From assembly GCA_030040235.1 (NCBI GenBank), contig JASHUC010000486.1:1-6245 (forward strand): DNA of 6,245 bases, written 5' to 3'. Every line of letters begins with the position of its first letter. Within the stretch, counting starts at the first letter, position 1. The position numbers and the translations under genes are program-made. This stretch comes from Gammaproteobacteria bacterium. Lineage in GTDB: Bacteria; Pseudomonadota; Gammaproteobacteria; Steroidobacterales; Steroidobacteraceae. This document shows positions 5,774-6,245 of this stretch, one piece after another. Below the pieces are notes generated by a model that made no database searches, was not told the origin of the DNA, and saw only the letters and a list, made by a program, of their open reading frames with translations.

Positions 5774-6245
5774 TCAGCCGCCGACCAGCTTCAGAGCCTT
5801 CTCGAGGCTCTTGCGCATCCGCTCGAATGCCGCCGCAAGCGCCGCCATCTCGGCACTGCCGGTCGCCGCGAACCCCTCCCCGGGAGCCTGCCCGAGACTC
5901 ACGGCATCCGCGTGGCGCGTCATGCTGCGCACCGGGCGCACGACCATCGCGTAGAGGATGAGATTGACACCCGCGAGCAGCGCGAGGAGCACGGCCGCGA
6001 TGCCGATCATGAGGGTGCGGAACAGCCGCGTCGCGTTTGCCGAAGCCGCGTTCATGGGCGCCGAGACGATCTGGGCGCCGATCACCTCGTTCGGTTGCCA
6101 GCCAAACCCGTTGTCGCGCCCATAACGCTGGATGAGCGTGGCGGGGGCGGCACTGGCAAGACCGTGACAGCTCAGACATTCGGCGCGCGCGCGAATGGGC
6201 CGGGCGATGTACAGCGCCGGTCCGGCCGGAGTGTCCCGCTCGCCT
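5774..6245 (-). CDS. Tll0287-type (DUF3365) c-heme sensor with HAMP domain, 5' end outside window
   Basis: The last 156 codons of a minus-strand gene enter from the right edge. Numbering from the first whole codon, 'ALYIARPIRARAECLSCHG' contains a CxxCH c-type heme-attachment motif (C23, C26, H27). It is followed by 'YGRDNGFGWQPNEVIGAQIV' (41-60), the hallmark end of the Tll0287-like (DUF3365) sensor domain. One strong membrane helix (about 78-102) then leads to a HAMP segment, 'VRPVRSMTRHADAVSLG' (102-118) and 'GSAEMAALAAAFERMRKSLEKAL' region (129-151), ending in '-LVGG'. Heme attachment requires export, so the sensor should face the periplasm with the HAMP in the cytoplasm. The N-terminal anchor and most of the sensor are missing from the window. 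No kinase, cyclase or methyl-accepting domain follows the HAMP, so output must go through a partner; the TIR gene starting 4 nt downstream is the obvious candidate, by inference. Heme iron could sense redox state, NO, CO or O2. Confidence 0.85.
   Translation of the reverse strand, partial: GERDTPAGPALYIARPIRARAECLSCHGLASAAPATLIQRYGRDNGFGWQPNEVIGAQIVSAPMNAASANATRLFRTLMIGIAAVLLALLAGVNLILYAMVVRPVRSMTRHADAVSLGQAPGEGFAATGSAEMAALAAAFERMRKSLEKALKLVGG

Noticed and set aside
5098..5961. A 287-codon plus-strand frame opposite the TIR gene
   Set aside because: It is antisense to a well-supported TIR domain, with no recognisable domain of its own.
5766..6179. A 137-codon minus-strand frame overlapping the heme-sensor gene
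   Set aside because: It is a shifted reading of the same DNA. The true frame holds the CxxCH, GFGW, membrane-helix and HAMP motifs in correct order.

Overview
The window is GC-rich DNA with strongly GC-biased third codon positions. Every supported gene lies on the minus strand, so the region is read from right (6245) to left (1). A Tll0287-type c-heme sensor, a MoaF-fold protein and a membrane MutS-like ATPase together suggest a free-living, metabolically versatile high-GC bacterium, most likely a proteobacterium. That is inference; the window holds no rRNA or other taxonomic marker. I see no tRNA, CRISPR array, insertion sequence or integrase.

Layout in transcription order: (1) 6245-5774, the 3' part of a membrane heme sensor (Tll0287/DUF3365-type CxxCH domain, one membrane helix, HAMP) that stops without an output domain. 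(2) 5769-5083, a TIR-domain protein with a GTG start 4 nt after the previous stop, carrying a C-terminal domain with an 'IGPIxRVLV' core. (3) 5107-3392, a SLOG-like Rossmannoid domain fused to two two-helix membrane units, overlapping the TIR gene. (4) 3395-1758, a membrane-anchored MutS-family ATPase whose ATG overlaps the previous TGA (ATGA). (5) After a 120-bp gap, 1637 to the left edge, a MoaF-fold protein with an internal duplication and no stop codon inside the window.

Genes 1-4 are packed as one translationally coupled operon. Gene 5 is co-directional but may be separate. TIR domains can consume NAD+ and release nucleotide signals, SLOG domains bind nucleotide or NAD-derived ligands, and paired membrane helices (SLATT-like) are typical output modules of nucleotide-signalled conflict systems. 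TIR plus SLOG-membrane protein plus membrane MutS-like ATPase, headed by a heme sensor, is therefore the most interesting content here. It looks like a Thoeris-like TIR-to-SLOG relay with a membrane effector and an additional ATPase, possibly gated by redox state or a heme ligand. Domain identities rest on visible motifs; that the genes act as one system is inference from gene order and coupling.
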